Source: Ga0077555 sp963761475
Lineage (GTDB): Bacteria; Pseudomonadota; Alphaproteobacteria; Rhizobiales; Hyphomicrobiaceae
DNA length: 64,000 bases
Assembly (NCBI GenBank): GCA_963761475.1
Contig: CAVXGT010000012.1
Coordinates: forward strand, 198,760-262,759
Direction of reading: 5' to 3'
Made by a program: the position numbers and the translations under genes. Under the pieces are notes generated by a model, which was not told the origin of the DNA, did no database searches, and worked only from the letters and a program-made list of their open reading frames with translations. Shown one piece after another: positions 36,636 through 45,627 of the stretch. Position 1 is the stretch's first letter. Every line of letters starts with the position of its first letter.

Positions 36636-36842
36636 ATGCTCCAGGTCGATCCAGTGACACGATCCCCCCTCTACAAATCAGTTCGCCGTCGTGTGAAAGC
36701 GGATCGCCCTGAGAAGATCTGCGCGACTTGTGGGCGCCCGTTCACTTGGCGCAAGAAATGGGCGCGCGATTGGGAAAGCGTGCGCACATGCTCGGAGCGC
36801 TGTCGCCGAGCAAAAGCGCCCAGCGCCAAGGAGGCCTTATGA
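36636..36842 (+). CDS. DUF2256 zinc-finger-like small protein
   Basis: 68 residues. The core ICATCGRPFTWRKKWARDWESV...CSERCRR is the DUF2256 signature, with four cysteines likely to bind zinc. The TGA overlaps the ATG of the photolyase gene (ATGA, 36839-36842), so translation is coupled. DUF2256 is frequently encoded next to cryptochrome/photolyase genes and is elsewhere fused to DUF3253; here DUF3253 is at the end of the next protein instead. Confidence 0.92.
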   Translation: MLQVDPVTRSPLYKSVRRRVKADRPEKICATCGRPFTWRKKWARDWESVRTCSERCRRAKAPSAKEAL

Positions 36843-38677
36843 CCCGACGCCTCATTGTCGTACTCGGCGATCAGCTGACCCCGCAGCTGTCATCGTTGAG
36901 CACCGCCGACAAAAAACGCGACACCGTGCTTATGTGCGAGGTTTGCTCGGAAGCAACGTACGTCCGGCATCATAAGAAGAAGATTGCGTTCATCTTCGCG
37001 TGCATGCGGCACTTTGCGAAGGAGCTGCGCGAACAAGGCTGGACGGTCGACTACCGTTGCCTCGAGCAGACCGGCAATTCCAGCAGCTTCACGACCGAGG
37101 TTCTTCGAGCCGTTGAGCATTACGCGCCCGAGCTGATCGAGGTGACAACACCGGGCGAGTGGCGGGTGCTCCAGGAGATACGTAGTTGGCAAGGGCAGTT
37201 CGCCATTCCCGTCAATATTCTGGATGATGCTCGATTTATTTGCGCTCAAGCGGAGTTTGCGACTTGGGCCCGCGGCCGCAAACAGCTGCGCATGGAATTC
37301 TTCTACCGTGAGATGCGCCGGAAGACCGGCCTGCTTATGGACGCTGACGGGCCGGTCGGAGGGCGCTGGAATTTCGACCGTGAGAACCGCAAGGCCGCAA
37401 AGCCTGATCTCCTGATGCCGAAGCCGCTGCGCTTCGCGCCGGACGCCATAACGCAAGACGTGCTGGCTCTCGTCGCCGAGGGCTTCGCCGATCACTTCGG
37501 GGACCTCCAACCCTTCTGGTTCGGCGTCACGCGCAAACAGGCGGAGCAGGCGCTCACGCACTTCGTGACGACCACGCTCCCGCACTTCGGCGACCATCAG
37601 GATGCAATGCTCGACGGCGAGGCGTTCCTCTATCACTCGGTGCTGTCGATCTACATCAATGTCGGCCTGCTTGACCCGCTCGACGTGTGTCGCCGTATCG
37701 AGGTCGCTTATCGGTCAGGCGATGTGCCGCTCAATGCGGCCGAGGGCTACATCCGGCAGATCATCGGCTGGCGGGAGTTCGTCCGCGGCATCTATTGGCT
37801 GAGGATGCCGGACTATGTCCGACAAAATTATTTCGGTCACTCGCGTCCCGTCCCCGATTTCTACTGGACCGGAGAGACGGACATGGCCTGTCTGCGCGCA
37901 GCGATCGGTCAGACCAAGAGCGAGGCCTACGCGCATCATATTCAGCGGCTGATGCTGACGGGCAATTTCGCGCTACTGGCAGGTGTCTCTCCGCAGGCCC
38001 TGCACGAGTGGTACCTGCTCGTCTATGCCGACGCGTTCGAATGGGTGGAATTACCCAATACGCTTGGCATGAGTCAATTCGGTGACGGCGGCGTCCTTGC
38101 CTCGAAACCCTACGTCGCCTCGGGAGCCTACATCAATCGGATGTCCAATCACTGTGCAGACTGCAGGTATTACGTTTCGAAGCCATACGGGCCCGAGGCC
38201 TGCCCCTTCAATCCGCTCTATTGGGCCTTCCTGGTTCGCCATCGCGACAAGCTTGCCGCCAATCCACGCATGGCACAGATGTATAGGACCTGGGACAAGC
38301 TCTCCGAGGAACGCCGCAACCTGACCCTGGCCAGTGCCGAGAAAGTTCTCGAGCGTCTCGACGATCCTGAGGCGCCGCAGCGAGCACGGTCGATGGCCGC
38401 CGACGGCAGCGAAATCTCTGAGGCAATAATCCGCCTGTGCTGCGAACGCGGATCGGGAAAGACAATCTGCCCCTCAGAGGTCGCACGCGCCCTGGCGAAC
38501 AATGGCGATTGTTGGCAGACTTTGATGTCCGACATCCGTCGCGTCGCCGGGCGACTTGCCGATCAAGGGCGCATCAGGGTGACGCAGCGCGGAAAAGACG
38601 TCGATGCCGTTTCGGCGCGCGGTCCGATCAGGCTGTCTCTACGAACAAAGAAGAAACCAGGGAGGCTGGTCCCATGA
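36839..38677 (+). CDS. FeS-type photolyase/cryptochrome (PhrB-like) fused to DUF3253
   Basis: 612 residues. Residues 1-505 are an iron-sulfur bacterial cryptochrome/photolyase: MTRRLIVVLGDQLTP start, FAD-binding helical domain with WREFVRGIYW, and WVELPNTLGMSQFGDGG. Four cysteines at 351, 439, 442 and 455 match the 4Fe-4S ligands of Agrobacterium PhrB (350, 438, 441, 454) with an offset of one. These enzymes repair (6-4) photoproducts with light. Residues about 526-600 (ISEAIIRLCCERGSGKTICPSEVARAL; GDCWQTLMSDIRRVAGRLADQG) form a DUF3253 winged-helix-like domain, normally a separate protein. Upstream DUF2256 and downstream DUF4174 genes overlap it by 4 bp. Confidence 0.95.
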   Translation: MTRRLIVVLGDQLTPQLSSLSTADKKRDTVLMCEVCSEATYVRHHKKKIAFIFACMRHFAKELREQGWTVDYRCLEQTGNSSSFTTEVLRAVEHYAPELIEVTTPGEWRVLQEIRSWQGQFAIPVNILDDARFICAQAEFATWARGRKQLRMEFFYREMRRKTGLLMDADGPVGGRWNFDRENRKAAKPDLLMPKPLRFAPDAITQDVLALVAEGFADHFGDLQPFWFGVTRKQAEQALTHFVTTTLPHFGDHQDAMLDGEAFLYHSVLSIYINVGLLDPLDVCRRIEVAYRSGDVPLNAAEGYIRQIIGWREFVRGIYWLRMPDYVRQNYFGHSRPVPDFYWTGETDMACLRAAIGQTKSEAYAHHIQRLMLTGNFALLAGVSPQALHEWYLLVYADAFEWVELPNTLGMSQFGDGGVLASKPYVASGAYINRMSNHCADCRYYVSKPYGPEACPFNPLYWAFLVRHRDKLAANPRMAQMYRTWDKLSEERRNLTLASAEKVLERLDDPEAPQRARSMAADGSEISEAIIRLCCERGSGKTICPSEVARALANNGDCWQTLMSDIRRVAGRLADQGRIRVTQRGKDVDAVSARGPIRLSLRTKKKPGRLVP

Positions 38678-39111
38678 ACAGAGTTGTGTCCCTGGTGCTT
38701 GGAGCATTGGTCGCGATGTTTGCCGCAGTGTCAGCCGAAACGATGTCGATCTACGTCTGGAAGTATCGGCCCGTCATCGTCTTCGCAGGTGCCGCAAACG
38801 ATCCCGCACTCATCGGACAGCGACGGATATTTACCGAGAGCCGTTCCGGTCTTGTCGAGCGCGACATCGTCATCGTTTGGGTCATCGGCAATACGATCCA
38901 GGCGGAGCTGGGCCCAGGACCTGGGTTGTCGGCTAGCCAGCTTCGCACTCGGTACGGCACTGAAGGCACTGGTTTTCGCATCGTCCTCGTGGGCAAGGAT
39001 GGCGGCACCAAGCTCGCAGGATCAAAACCCATCGCCACAAGCACGTTGTTCGGCACTATCGATGCCATGCCGATGCGGCGAGACGAAATGCTTCGAAACA
39101 GGCCTGAATAG
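38674..39111 (+). CDS. DUF4174 family secreted protein
   Basis: 145 residues. The N-terminal hydrophobic segment VVSLVLGALVAMFAAVSAET is signal-peptide-like. The rest (YRPVIVFAGAANDPALIGQRRIF; ERDIVIVWVIG; FRIVLVGKDGGTKL) matches DUF4174, a thioredoxin-like family whose members start with a strongly beta core. No CxxC is present. ATG overlaps the photolyase stop by 4 bp. Function unknown; its coupling to the photolyase suggests shared induction. Confidence 0.85.
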   Translation: MNRVVSLVLGALVAMFAAVSAETMSIYVWKYRPVIVFAGAANDPALIGQRRIFTESRSGLVERDIVIVWVIGNTIQAELGPGPGLSASQLRTRYGTEGTGFRIVLVGKDGGTKLAGSKPIATSTLFGTIDAMPMRRDEMLRNRPE

Positions 39112-39320
39112 CTGCAAGCCGAATGACTGCACGCTCGGCCCGATAGCCAGAACCGGTAGGCGCCCGCTGTCGATTGGGAGTGAAGCAGGCCCGCTTGATC
39201 GATCATCGACCGTTGCTTGACTGATCCGATAATGACACTCGGAGGAGCGATTGGTCCGGACGTCTTCCCCGCCTAACTTACGCCTTGGTGCAAAACTCTC
39301 TTTCGCCAAACGCCGCAAAC

Positions 39321-39830
39321 TCATTTGTGTGCGGTAGCGAGCTTTTCGAGCTTGCCTAGCAAGCGTTCTATGCGCGCTCTGTTTACACCCAGATCGCTGT
39401 AGCCGAGTTGCGATCGGGAGTAGATTGCGAGCGTGCTCCGCTTGCCTGGCTCCAGGTCGACGTAGCGCATCACGATCGTATCCGGCAACTGTAGGACACG
39501 GCTCCGCTGAACGTATCGATCGACAAGAGCACTATCATCGATCTCAACCGTTGTGACGTTCGGTTCCGAGGCCATCACCTCGTCCATGGCGGTACGGAGG
39601 TCTCGGGCAGCTACCGCAAAGGTCGGAGGAACCAGATCGCTGTTGGCTTGGCAAAAATCCGCCGGACACGCGAGAGAATTGTTTGGGCGTCTTCGTCTCT
39701 CGAGCGTTCTGAAATCAACCGGTCCTAGGTCGGCCGATCCTATCATTGACCACAACCGCTTTGGCCCAACCAGGACCCATCCTAAACTCGTCGCGAGCGC
39801 GATGAGAGCCAGAACGACGATCGCATACAT
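39321..39830 (-). CDS. DUF1499 family protein
   Basis: 169 residues from ATG 39830. N-terminal membrane helix MYAIVVLALIALATSLGWVLV, then PVDFRTLERRRRPNNSLACPADFC and an alpha/beta domain with VEIDDSALVDRYVQRSRVLQLPD and RSQLGYSDLGVNRARIERLL, the DUF1499 C-terminal signature. Function unknown. Five base pairs separate it from the SOUL gene upstream, so the two are one operon. Confidence 0.88.
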   Translation of the reverse strand: MYAIVVLALIALATSLGWVLVGPKRLWSMIGSADLGPVDFRTLERRRRPNNSLACPADFCQANSDLVPPTFAVAARDLRTAMDEVMASEPNVTTVEIDDSALVDRYVQRSRVLQLPDTIVMRYVDLEPGKRSTLAIYSRSQLGYSDLGVNRARIERLLGKLEKLATAHK

Positions 39831-39835
39831 CGCCT

Positions 39836-40507
39836 TCAACCCGATCGTCCCTTGCGAGGTAGCGACGGCAGCAGTTCCAGCATGATCTCGTTGCGCCGAA
39901 AGAAGGGTAGCGTCCACGGCGGGTTGTAGAATGCGAGAACAGGTTCACCTGCGACAGCAAGCTTGTTATCAGAAGCGAACTTTCTAAGCTCGGAAGTTTT
40001 AGCCGATATCATCGTGTCATTCGCAATCCCCGAAAAGCGGATCGCGAGTATTTGCTTTGCCTCCACAGGGACCAGCTTGATCCGCTCATCGGTTGGGATG
40101 GGCAGCGTCTCCATGGTCCAGCTCCTGGGCATGATGAACCGAACAGCCCAAACATCATCGCGAGATCTCTGTGTGACCGGAGCCGTCATCGCAATCGTCT
40201 GTTTGGCCTGCTGTTCGACCGGAGCCGTCATCGCGATCTTCGCATTTGGCTTGTTGGCGCCGAAGATGTAGGCGGCAATCAGCCGGAACCCTTCGTTGAT
40301 CGCCGCGCTACGCTCCCCACCGACCTCCACTTCTGCCGCGATCAAAGATCCATATTGGCGAATCTCGATTGAGCCTTCAGATCGGCTCACCGTATAGCCC
40401 GGTTGCTCGACTTGGCTCATGACAGGACCAGATGCTGCGCCAGCGATCGCCACGAAAAGAGCAATGCCGACGAAAGATCCGATGATCATGTGACGCCTTT
40501 TGCTCAT
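39836..40507 (-). CDS. SOUL heme-binding family protein
   Basis: 223 residues with an N-terminal signal or anchor helix (IIGSFVGIALFVAIAGAA). The SOUL/HBP fold includes PGYTVSRSEGSIEIRQYG, the repeated KIAMTAPVEQQ and TIAMTAPVTQ, VRFIMPRSWTMETLPIP and a C-terminal FYNPPWTLPFFRRNEIMLEL. TIAMTAPV is the family hallmark. Proteins of this family bind heme or tetrapyrroles. In this setting it may buffer photosensitising porphyrins. It is co-oriented with DUF1499. Confidence 0.93.
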   Translation of the reverse strand: MSKRRHMIIGSFVGIALFVAIAGAASGPVMSQVEQPGYTVSRSEGSIEIRQYGSLIAAEVEVGGERSAAINEGFRLIAAYIFGANKPNAKIAMTAPVEQQAKQTIAMTAPVTQRSRDDVWAVRFIMPRSWTMETLPIPTDERIKLVPVEAKQILAIRFSGIANDTMISAKTSELRKFASDNKLAVAGEPVLAFYNPPWTLPFFRRNEIMLELLPSLPRKGRSG

Positions 40508-40746
40508 GACTAGGGCCTTATCTGCTCAGAAAGTCGATGCCCAACCGACGACAGGCGAGCAGCCGGTCTGGCCGGCCGCCTCGTTGCCCAGTTTGCCACA
40601 AGTCGCAATCGTGGCGATGCTACCGTGACACAGTTGGCGAATTACATCGACCTGGGTAACACGCCTCGAGCTGGGCTCATCTCGCGGCTTTAGCCTTGCG
40701 GTACGGACGCCCGCCGCCCGCCTTGCCACAGCGACCTCAAGCCGCC

Positions 40747-41259
40747 TCAGTGCTTCTTCTTAGGTGGCATGATCACGGCATCGATAACGTGGATGACGCC
40801 GTTCGACGTAGTGACATCGGCTTTCACCACATTTGCGCCGGAGACTTTCACGCCCTTTCTGATGTCCACTTCGACGTTGGATCCTTGAACCGACTTGATG
40901 CCGAACTGCTTCGCCTTGGCACCGGTGATGCGCTTGGCATCATAGCGGCCCGGCAAGACGTGATAGGTCAGAATCGAGGTGAGAGTCTTCTTGTTCTCAG
41001 GCTTCAGCAGCGACTCCAAGGTCCCCTTCGGCAATTTCGCGAACGCTTCGTCGGTCGGTGCAAATACCGTGAAAGGGCCTTTGCCCTTCAGCGTATCGAC
41101 GAGGCCGGCAGCCTTCACGGCGGTAACGAGAGTATTGAATGATCCGGCCTTGACCGCCGTATCGACGATGTCATCCGCCGCGCGAGCCTCCGCGCTGGCT
41201 GCCAGCAATCCCGCCATCACAACAGCGCCAGCAATTGTCGATTTCAGTCCCAGCATCAT
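40747..41259 (-). CDS. Secreted fasciclin (FAS1) domain protein
   Basis: 170 residues. Signal peptide STIAGAVVMAGLLAASAEARAAD, then one FAS1 domain (28-165). H1 motif is GPFTVFAPTDEAFAKLP, followed by LTSILTYHVLPGRYDAKRI and the closing NGVIHVIDAVIMPP. Single-domain FAS1 proteins are secreted or periplasmic and appear in stress and light-induced gene sets. 240 bp separate it from the SOUL gene. Confidence 0.94.
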   Translation of the reverse strand: MMLGLKSTIAGAVVMAGLLAASAEARAADDIVDTAVKAGSFNTLVTAVKAAGLVDTLKGKGPFTVFAPTDEAFAKLPKGTLESLLKPENKKTLTSILTYHVLPGRYDAKRITGAKAKQFGIKSVQGSNVEVDIRKGVKVSGANVVKADVTTSNGVIHVIDAVIMPPKKKH

Positions 41260-41575
41260 GAAGATCCTTTAATTGTCGTCGCCGTACGAACTGCCCACTG
41301 CAGCCTCTCTTGACTTCGCTTGATTAACGGCTGGTGAGCGGTCGCAGATCACCCCTGCGACCCGATCCTCCCGCCGCGCTCGTGCTAGCAAGCAGATGCG
41401 ACAGGAGATGGTGACGTCCCATCAAGGGGCAGAGCCGCTGAATTGGCTCCAGTGGTTGATGCCGATGACTCCGCATGGACACTCGTAAGGCCGGCTGTTC
41501 GATCCAACAGTCATGACCTCGAATAGCTCCTCGAACGCTCAACTCATAGGCACGTCAGACCTAGGAGGAATTCAA

Positions 41576-41700
41576 TGGCTCACATTCTTGTCATCGGCGC
41601 CAGTCGCGGCATTGACAAGCGGTGACCGAAGCCGCGGTCTTGCGAGGCCAAAGTATACGCGCCAAGTCACACAGTGGCGCGGCGCCGCTTGAGCGCGCTC
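41576..41700 (+). pseudogene. SDR N-terminal fragment
   Basis: A strong ribosome site (AGGAGG, 41561-41566) precedes ATG 41576 and the peptide MAHILVIGASRGIDKR, then a stop. Sequence directly after continues in another frame as VTEAAVLRGQSIRAK, which resembles the next helix of NAD(P)-binding epimerase/SDR proteins. This looks like the start of a lost gene. Confidence 0.55.
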
Positions 41701-42985
41701 TCGGTCCCGTTGCTGGGATACGCCTCCTGAGGTCGCTGACCCCAAGCCCATCTCTCGTGTCTTGCTACCGGCTGCTGGCGTGTACCGCAGCACCCACTTC
41801 TTCTGGTCCGATGAGTTGACCCGCAGGCAAAGGCCGCCGCCGTCACGACATCAGCCGGCTTCTTTTGGCGTGGCGACCGCCTGGGCGGTCAGCTTGTGGA
41901 ATGCCTCTGGTCATCTCTGCTCCCACTTCCGGTCCTACTTTGAGCGTGAGGTTGGACCAGTGACGATGACGAGCTACGTTGCGATGTTTCGGAAATTCGT
42001 CAACAACATCGAAATCTTATGAGGGATCAGTTTGATCTCAAGAGTTGCTGTGTTCCGCTAATAGGGCGGGCCCCCTCTCCGTCATGCCCGAATTGCAAAT
42101 ACTAGGAGTTATTCGCTTGAGGCGTTGCCGCCCTGCCATCCGCCCTAACTGTCGTTACCAATTTGGCCGGACGGCGTCGAAGTTCATCCCCCCCAAGTTG
42201 CACACCCGCCTTACCCCCGGCAGTGATCTCGCCGTTCGGGTTCCGGTTCCACGTCCATGGCGCAGAAAGCTTGAGATCAACCCGTGTAGAGCGCAGTCCT
42301 TATGGCCTGAAACAAAAGGCCCAGAGATACATGGCGCAACGGCAACGCATGACGTCTTGCACGCTTGTAGCGGCGAGCCTTGCGTGCATGGTCAGTACAG
42401 CGCGTGCACAGCAGGATAAGTCGACCGGAAACCAATTGCTACCCGAGGCGTCACTCAAGGCGAGGATCTCAGGCCCAGCCGCGTTGCATTGATCTTTTTT
42501 ACGGCGTGGTCGACGGAGCGGTGGCGACAATGACTGACCATGACGCGAGGCATTTGGTGCACGCCGCCTGGCGTCACAATCGCTCCGTTGCTTGACGTTG
42601 TGCTTCGAGACATGGACGGGGCGCCGCAGCATCGGCATCTAGCATTTTCCGTCCACACCAACGCTTCTCTCGCGCGAGCCTTCCCTTTCGCCAACAAGGA
42701 ACCCATGCGGGCCCTCGACGTTGACCTTTGATCATCCAGCCCTCTCGAGATCGAGAACAGACTGGCAGAGGGCGGTGTCGCGCAGAGCAGGCGCGTAGCT
42801 CGTCCTGACCGACGTTGACCGGCGGCGTAGCAAGTCGGCAGCTAACTTGGGGTTGAGCGGACACGCCGACACCGAACATCAATCGTCGAAAATGACCCAT
42901 CTCGATCATTCATTGATTGCACTCTGCGAGTCCGCTCGTCATTCGTTTGCGCCCCGCATTCGAGCTGGCCACGGTAGCGATGGTC
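41701..42985. other. 1.3 kb of decayed or non-coding DNA
   Basis: No intact gene. A short plus-strand ORF near 42349-42490 begins with a signal-peptide-like MTSCTLVAASLACMVSTARA and stops after about 47 codons; it may be a broken secreted protein. Frames elsewhere are short and mixed. Confidence 0.4.
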
Positions 42986-44134
42986 CTATCCCCGCAGGTC
43001 ATCGACTGGCAATCCCAGCGCCACGCGGCCGGCAAGCTTGCGCTGGTCGACGGTGCGCAGTGGGTGGAAGCGCGCGCCTTGGATGTCACGGAACAGCCGC
43101 TCTACCCCCTGCTTGCGGAAGTAGCTCGCGCCGCCGGTGACCTCGAGGGCCAGCTCGACAGTCTTGAGCGCACTGCGAGCGATCAGACCCCGATAGGTAA
43201 AAATTTCGCTAGTCGTCGCCTCTCCCGGTTGCGCTGCTGCCGCGAAGGCCACCATACTTTCGTGGGCGACGCGCGTTGCCGTCCACTCGGTCTGCAGTTC
43301 GCCGACCAGTTCGACCGAGGTCGTTCCCTTGCCCTTGGCCGCTGCTATGGCGTTTCTGCAGGCTGCCTCGGCAATGCCGGTGTAAACGGCATAGACCAGC
43401 GGAAACGCCACCATTGAGATGAGGTGCATGATCGGATGCCAAGCGCCGGACGGTCGACGCACCGAGACTGCAGCGTCCGGCACAAACACTTCGTCGAACA
43501 ACACGTCATGCGAGGCCGTGCCGCGCATGCCCATGGTGTCCCAAGTCTCGACAATACTGATACCGGGGGAAGCGAGGGGAATGGCAATATGCATCACCAT
43601 AGGCCCCTCGGGCGTCTGCTCCACCGCCATCGTCATGAACAGGTTGGCTGACGGCGCACCGCTGGCAAATACCTTGCGGCCTTTGACCTTGTAGCCGCCT
43701 TCGACCTTGGTCGCGATCCCCGAGCCGGGCAGCCAGTCCGAACCACCGGATGTCAGAAGCTGCAACCGCTCGGCGGCAATCCGTTTCAGCAGGGTGTCAG
43801 TCGGCGCCTTTTCGTGACGCCACCGCCAGGCGGCAAAGGCCACAGGATGCGTATGCATGGACACCGTCAGCGCCGTGGCGCTGGAGATGCGCGCTAGCGT
43901 GCGCAGGAATTCGGCCAGCTCTGCAGGCAGCAACCCGGCTCCACCGTGCTCGCTTGGAACGGCAAGGGCAAGGAACCCATGCTCGCGCAGCAGTGCCATG
44001 TTGTCGGCGACGTATCCTCCCGTCTCGTCGCATCGCTTTTCGGTGGCCTCCAAGCGCGGCGCCAGCTCAATCAATTTCGCGCGCCAGTCAAAGGACGTTT
44101 CGGCGACGTTGCTTGGAACAGTTGCAGCAGACAT
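42986..44134 (-). CDS. SfnB/DszC-type acyl-CoA dehydrogenase-fold flavoprotein
   Basis: 382 residues from ATG 44134, preceded by AAAGGAGA. Acyl-CoA dehydrogenase fold: FLALAVPSEHGGAGLLPAELAEFL, SATALTVSMHTHPVAF, TSGGSDWLPGSG, VFASGAPSANLF and the C-terminal helical domain. The catalytic Glu of true acyl-CoA dehydrogenases is not obvious, while the sequence resembles the SfnB/DszC flavin monooxygenase branch. The nearby DszA/NtaA-type monooxygenase (45.6 kb) supports an organosulfur role by inference. It is divergent from an AraC regulator, 62 bp apart. Confidence 0.85.
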   Translation of the reverse strand: MSAATVPSNVAETSFDWRAKLIELAPRLEATEKRCDETGGYVADNMALLREHGFLALAVPSEHGGAGLLPAELAEFLRTLARISSATALTVSMHTHPVAFAAWRWRHEKAPTDTLLKRIAAERLQLLTSGGSDWLPGSGIATKVEGGYKVKGRKVFASGAPSANLFMTMAVEQTPEGPMVMHIAIPLASPGISIVETWDTMGMRGTASHDVLFDEVFVPDAAVSVRRPSGAWHPIMHLISMVAFPLVYAVYTGIAEAACRNAIAAAKGKGTTSVELVGELQTEWTATRVAHESMVAFAAAAQPGEATTSEIFTYRGLIARSALKTVELALEVTGGASYFRKQGVERLFRDIQGARFHPLRTVDQRKLAGRVALGLPVDDLRG

Positions 44135-44196
44135 AATAGTCTCCTTTGATATGCTTTCCTTGTGCGGTAGCTTCTGTCGATATTGGCAAACCAACA

Positions 44197-45256
44197 ATGA
44201 CCGAAAAGCCGGATTCACCTACCAAAACGCCGGATGTCCTGAGCGACATGTTGCGCGCCGTACGCCTGACCGGTGCCGTGTTTTTCAGTGGGCGTTACAC
44301 CGCGCCGTATCGCATCAGGTCGCCCAAGCAGTTCGACGCGGAAATGCCGGCGGCGCGCTTCCGCCACATCAGCATCTTCCACTTGGTTACGGGGGGGAGC
44401 TGCATGTTCGAAATCGGCCAGTGGCGCCCAAAGCCACCTCACTGCCGGCGATCTTCTCCTGATCCCGTTCGCCGATGCGCACCAATTCTGGGAGGGTAAC
44501 GACGTTCCCGTCGTTCCGGTCGAGTTCACGGTCCACCAAAGCCGCCTTCCCGGAGTCTGGACGTCCGACCATGGCGGCGGCGGCCCGGAGACATGCCTCG
44601 TCTGCGGCCTTCTCGAGTCGTCGGAATTCCTGGCGATGCCTCTCTTCCGCACCCTTCCGGAGTTCGTGATTGCGCGGCCAGGTGAGTTCAAGGCCGGCGA
44701 ACTGATGATCGCGACGGTGCGGGACATCATGGCCCTCGTCGACGCAGCCTCCCCCGGCGCCGACATCATGCTTGGCCGCATGATGGAGATTCTCTTCTTA
44801 GAGATGCTTCGCCGCCATGCCTCGAGCCTGCCCCAGGACTGCAAGGGATTGCTGGCAGCGCTCAACGATCCCATCGTCGGTCAAGCCCTGAAACTGGTCC
44901 ATGCGGAACCGGCGCGCCAATGGACGGTAAACAGTCTCGCGCGTGAGTCCGGCGCGTCTCGCACAGTTCTGAGCGAACGCTTCAATACGTTGCTGGGGCG
45001 GCCACCGATGGACTATGTCATTGGCTGGCGTATCCAGCTCGCTGCCGAACGCCTTCGCAACGGACGCGATCCCATCGCAAAAATTGCGGCCGACGTTGGT
45101 TACGAGTCAGAGGTTGCGTTCGGTCGCGCCTTCAAACGGGTAACAGGCCACAGTCCTGGGCGTTGGCGTGATGGCGCCGGTGACAGTCCCGGCCTAATGC
45201 CACTCCAGTATAAGACGCCGCTCGGTCCGGTTGTGGCCAGTACCGATGCGACATGA
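44197..45256 (+). CDS. AraC family transcriptional regulator, one frameshift
   Basis: The N-terminal part (MTEKPDSPTKTPDVLSDMLRAVRLTGAVFFSGRY) matches the Cupin_6 sensor domain. Near 44430 one extra base shifts the frame, and it continues HLTAGDLLLIPFADAHQFW to the C-terminal HTH (WTVNSLARESGASRTVLSERFNTLLGRPPMDYV; PIAKIAADVGYESEVAFGRAFKRVTGHSPGRWR). Both helix-turn-helix units are intact. Corrected length is about 352 residues. The divergent 62-bp promoter region suggests it controls the SfnB-like gene. The shift sits in CCCAAAGCC and may be a sequence error. Confidence 0.82.
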
Positions 45257-45627
45257 GCACCGCACGTTGGTTGTTTCAAATGGGGCGAATTGCGATCCTG
45301 CGACCAGCGTAACCGCACACGTCATAGGCCGCTCGGACGAAGTAGCCCCGAAGCCGACGCGCCGAGACCCTGACGGTTGGTATCGGAGCACATCGACTTC
45401 ACCCGCGCCAGATGGCAGCGCAAGCGACACTCTCGCACACCCAGCCTTGACCAGCCGCGGGACCGGAACCGAAGGTCCATCCCACAAGCCAACCTAGAGC
45501 TGCGACGTCATATCGGCGATGGTGCGGTCGTCGAGTGTGTCCGCTCTCCGAGGCAACGCATCGGCGTTTCGGGCTCATGGCTCGGTAGGCCGCTTCCCCA
45601 TGTCTACCATATCTGGGCTTGCTCAAT
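45257..45627. other. Gene-free stretch
   Basis: About 370 bp between the convergent ends of the regulator and monooxygenase genes. No supported frame or clear terminator. Confidence 0.4.

Noticed and set aside
36047..41259. Shared TGATCC promoter for every gene of the light-stress cluster
   Set aside because: Only the site before DUF3429 is well placed; I found no equivalent just upstream of the fasciclin, SOUL, SDR or DCC starts.
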